DNA from: CAZXTR01 sp964643615 | Lineage (GTDB): Bacteria > Pseudomonadota > Alphaproteobacteria > CAAHEQ01 > UBA3637 | NCBI GenBank assembly: GCA_964643615.1 | Contig: CAZXTR010000023.1 | Location: forward strand, 1-15,425 | Length of the DNA: 15,425 nucleotides | Direction: 5' to 3' | Shown: positions 14,210 to 15,425 of the stretch, piece by piece | How positions within the stretch are numbered: position 1 is the first letter of the stretch | How the letters are laid out: the number at the start of each line of letters is the position of its first letter | Made by a program: the position numbers and the translations under genes | The notes under the pieces: generated by a model | What the model saw: the letters and a program-made list of their open reading frames with translations, nothing else | What the model was told of the DNA's origin: nothing | Database searches by the model: none

Positions 14210-15257
14210 ATGTTGGAGCTTAAAATTGACTTAGGTGCGTTGGATAAAAACTTTGAAAAAGCGGTTAATTTAGCCTCTTCGAGTATTGTTGCCCCCGTTT
14301 TAAAAAACAATGCATATGGATTAGGGTTTAAAGAAATTGGAACACATCTTTATAAAAAACAAAATTGTCAAAATTTTTTTATTGATTATGTTTCCGAAGG
14401 AGTTAAGTTGCGTCCTAGTGTCCCGGGGGCTACTATTTATATCTTTCAGGGATTACAGGAAGAAGAAATCCCACTGATAAAGGGATATAATTTAATTCCT
14501 GTCATTTCTACGCTTTCTGAATATAGAACATGGAAGAAGAACAAAATACCACATATTAAACCGATTTTGAATATTGAAACAGGGCTTAATCGGTTGGGAT
14601 TTAGAGAATCTGATTTTAAAGACATTGACGGATAAAGATAAGAATGATTTTGGAATGTGTATGTCACATTTGGCATGTGCTGACATTCCGAACCATCCAT
14701 TAAGCGATCTTCAATTAAAACGAATGAAAGAAGCTCAAAAAGCTCTTGGAAATATTCCTTTAACTCTTTCTGCGTCTAGTGGAATTATCTTGGGAAAGGC
14801 ATTTCATTGTGACATGGTCCGTGTGGGAAATTTACTTTATGGACTGAAAAGAAAATTATACCAAAATATACCCGTTGTTTCTGTTAGTGCTCCTGTGCTT
14901 CAGGTGTCAGAGTTGAAAAAAGGTGAAAGTGTTGGATACAGGGCCAGTTTTATTTCAAAAGAAAACAGAAAAATTGCAATCTTAGGGATTGGCTTTGGAG
15001 ATGGTATTCCTCGTTCTTTTTCAAAAAAAGGTTTTGTGTGTTTTAAAGGGCAAAAGGCCCCTATTATTGGGACTCTTTGCATGGATTGTACCGTTGTGGA
15101 TGTGTCTAATTTCGAAGATATTTCAGAAGGAGATATGGCCACTATTATTGATTCAGAATATCCTATTGATAAAATGGCCGAGATGGCAGACATGCTCCCT
15201 TCAGAACTCCTTTCCAATATCGGTAATTCTAAACGTTTTATCCGTGAATATTTTTAA
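14210..15257 (+). pseudogene. alr: Alanine racemase interrupted by a one-base frameshift
   Basis: PLP enzyme interconverting L- and D-Ala. Frame one (14210-14635) carries the PLP lysine K32 in PVLKNNAYGLG and NIETGLNRLGF; frame two (to 15257) carries SHLACAD, MVRVGNLLYGL, the catalytic tyrosine region ESVGYRASF and GTLCMDCTVVDVSN. Neither part is a complete racemase. Dropping one A from the AAA at 14618-14620 joins them as DFKTLTDKD and gives about 347 residues, a normal length. The second frame has no ribosome binding site of its own. GFGDG replaces the usual GYADG. The ATG directly follows the dipeptidase stop. Real decay, programmed frameshifting or a sequencing error in a short homopolymer are all possible. 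Confidence 0.85.
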
Positions 15258-15299
15258 AGAATAATAAAAATAGATAAGGTGAACAACAAAAGGGCTGTT

Positions 15300-15425
15300 A
15301 TGTTAGTTCCGCTGCAGAATATCAAAGGAAAGAGGATACAAATGTTAAAGAGAAAAGACAATAAATATTTCCTGGACGGTTTATTCCCCTCGCCTTGTTT
15401 GATGTTAGAGAGCCAAAATCATCGC
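15300..15425 (+). CDS. Start of a further operon gene, cut by the window end
   Basis: An open frame runs from ATG 15300 (AGGG 5 bases upstream) to the end of the window, 42 codons. A second in-frame ATG at 15342 has an even better site (GGAAAGAGG, 6 bases upstream) and would start MLKRKDNKYFLDGLFPSPC. A GTG at 15279 is a third option. The gap after alr is only 42-84 bp without a terminator, so it probably belongs to the same operon. Too little is present to name a family. Confidence 0.5.
   Translation, partial: MLVPLQNIKGKRIQMLKRKDNKYFLDGLFPSPCLMLESQNHR

Noticed and set aside
14574..15257. Second half of alr as an independent gene
   Set aside because: It starts mid-domain without a ribosome binding site and continues exactly where the first half stops, so it is the frameshifted remainder of one racemase.
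1..15425. CRISPR array, rRNA genes, complete insertion sequence
   Set aside because: No regularly spaced repeats, no rRNA segments, and no transposase or paired terminal inverted repeats were seen.

Overview
The window looks like a chromosome segment of an AT-rich, probably host-associated alphaproteobacterium. The main evidence is the gene run rpmF-plsX-fabH-ihfA-merR, an arrangement typical of Alphaproteobacteria. The AT-rich base composition, a truncated recombinase and a frameshifted racemase fit a reduced genome such as those of Holosporales-like endosymbionts. That assignment is inference; no rRNA gene is present to confirm it.

Region 1 (1-1835) is accessory DNA. Three tightly overlapping small genes, one encoding only 36 residues, end in two successive intrinsic terminators. 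They are followed by the C-terminal part of a serine recombinase that has lost its catalytic domain. Region 2 (2023-3621, minus strand) returns to housekeeping genes: tRNA-Ala(GGC) with its own terminator, a small hypothetical protein and methionine aminopeptidase. Region 3 (3622-7004, plus strand) holds a short membrane peptide ORF, a strong extended -10 promoter, and the lipid/translation operon rpmF-plsX-fabH. An internal promoter then serves ihfA-merR.

Region 4 (7005-11550) is a divergent murein cluster. On the minus strand, a MurC/Mpl-like ligase and an LD-carboxypeptidase overlap by 4 bp. On the plus strand, a secreted hypothetical protein is followed by a soluble lytic transglycosylase. 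The two arms share interlocked promoters. The predicted activities fit murein turnover and reuse: the transglycosylase cuts glycan strands in the periplasm, LdcA trims tetrapeptides to tripeptides, and the ligase could reattach peptide or L-Ala to UDP-MurNAc.

Region 5 (11551-15425) is the most interesting. A 386-bp leader carries a TTGACA promoter, a Phe/Leu-rich 27-codon ORF, and a pair of mutually exclusive hairpins that look like a transcription attenuator. It precedes an operon of an unrecognised 553-residue protein, a cytoplasmic VanX-type D-Ala-D-Ala dipeptidase with all catalytic residues, an alanine racemase broken by a one-base frameshift, and the start of another gene. VanX plus alanine racemase would turn D-Ala-D-Ala into L-Ala. 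The role of the large protein is unknown, and the combination deserves testing.
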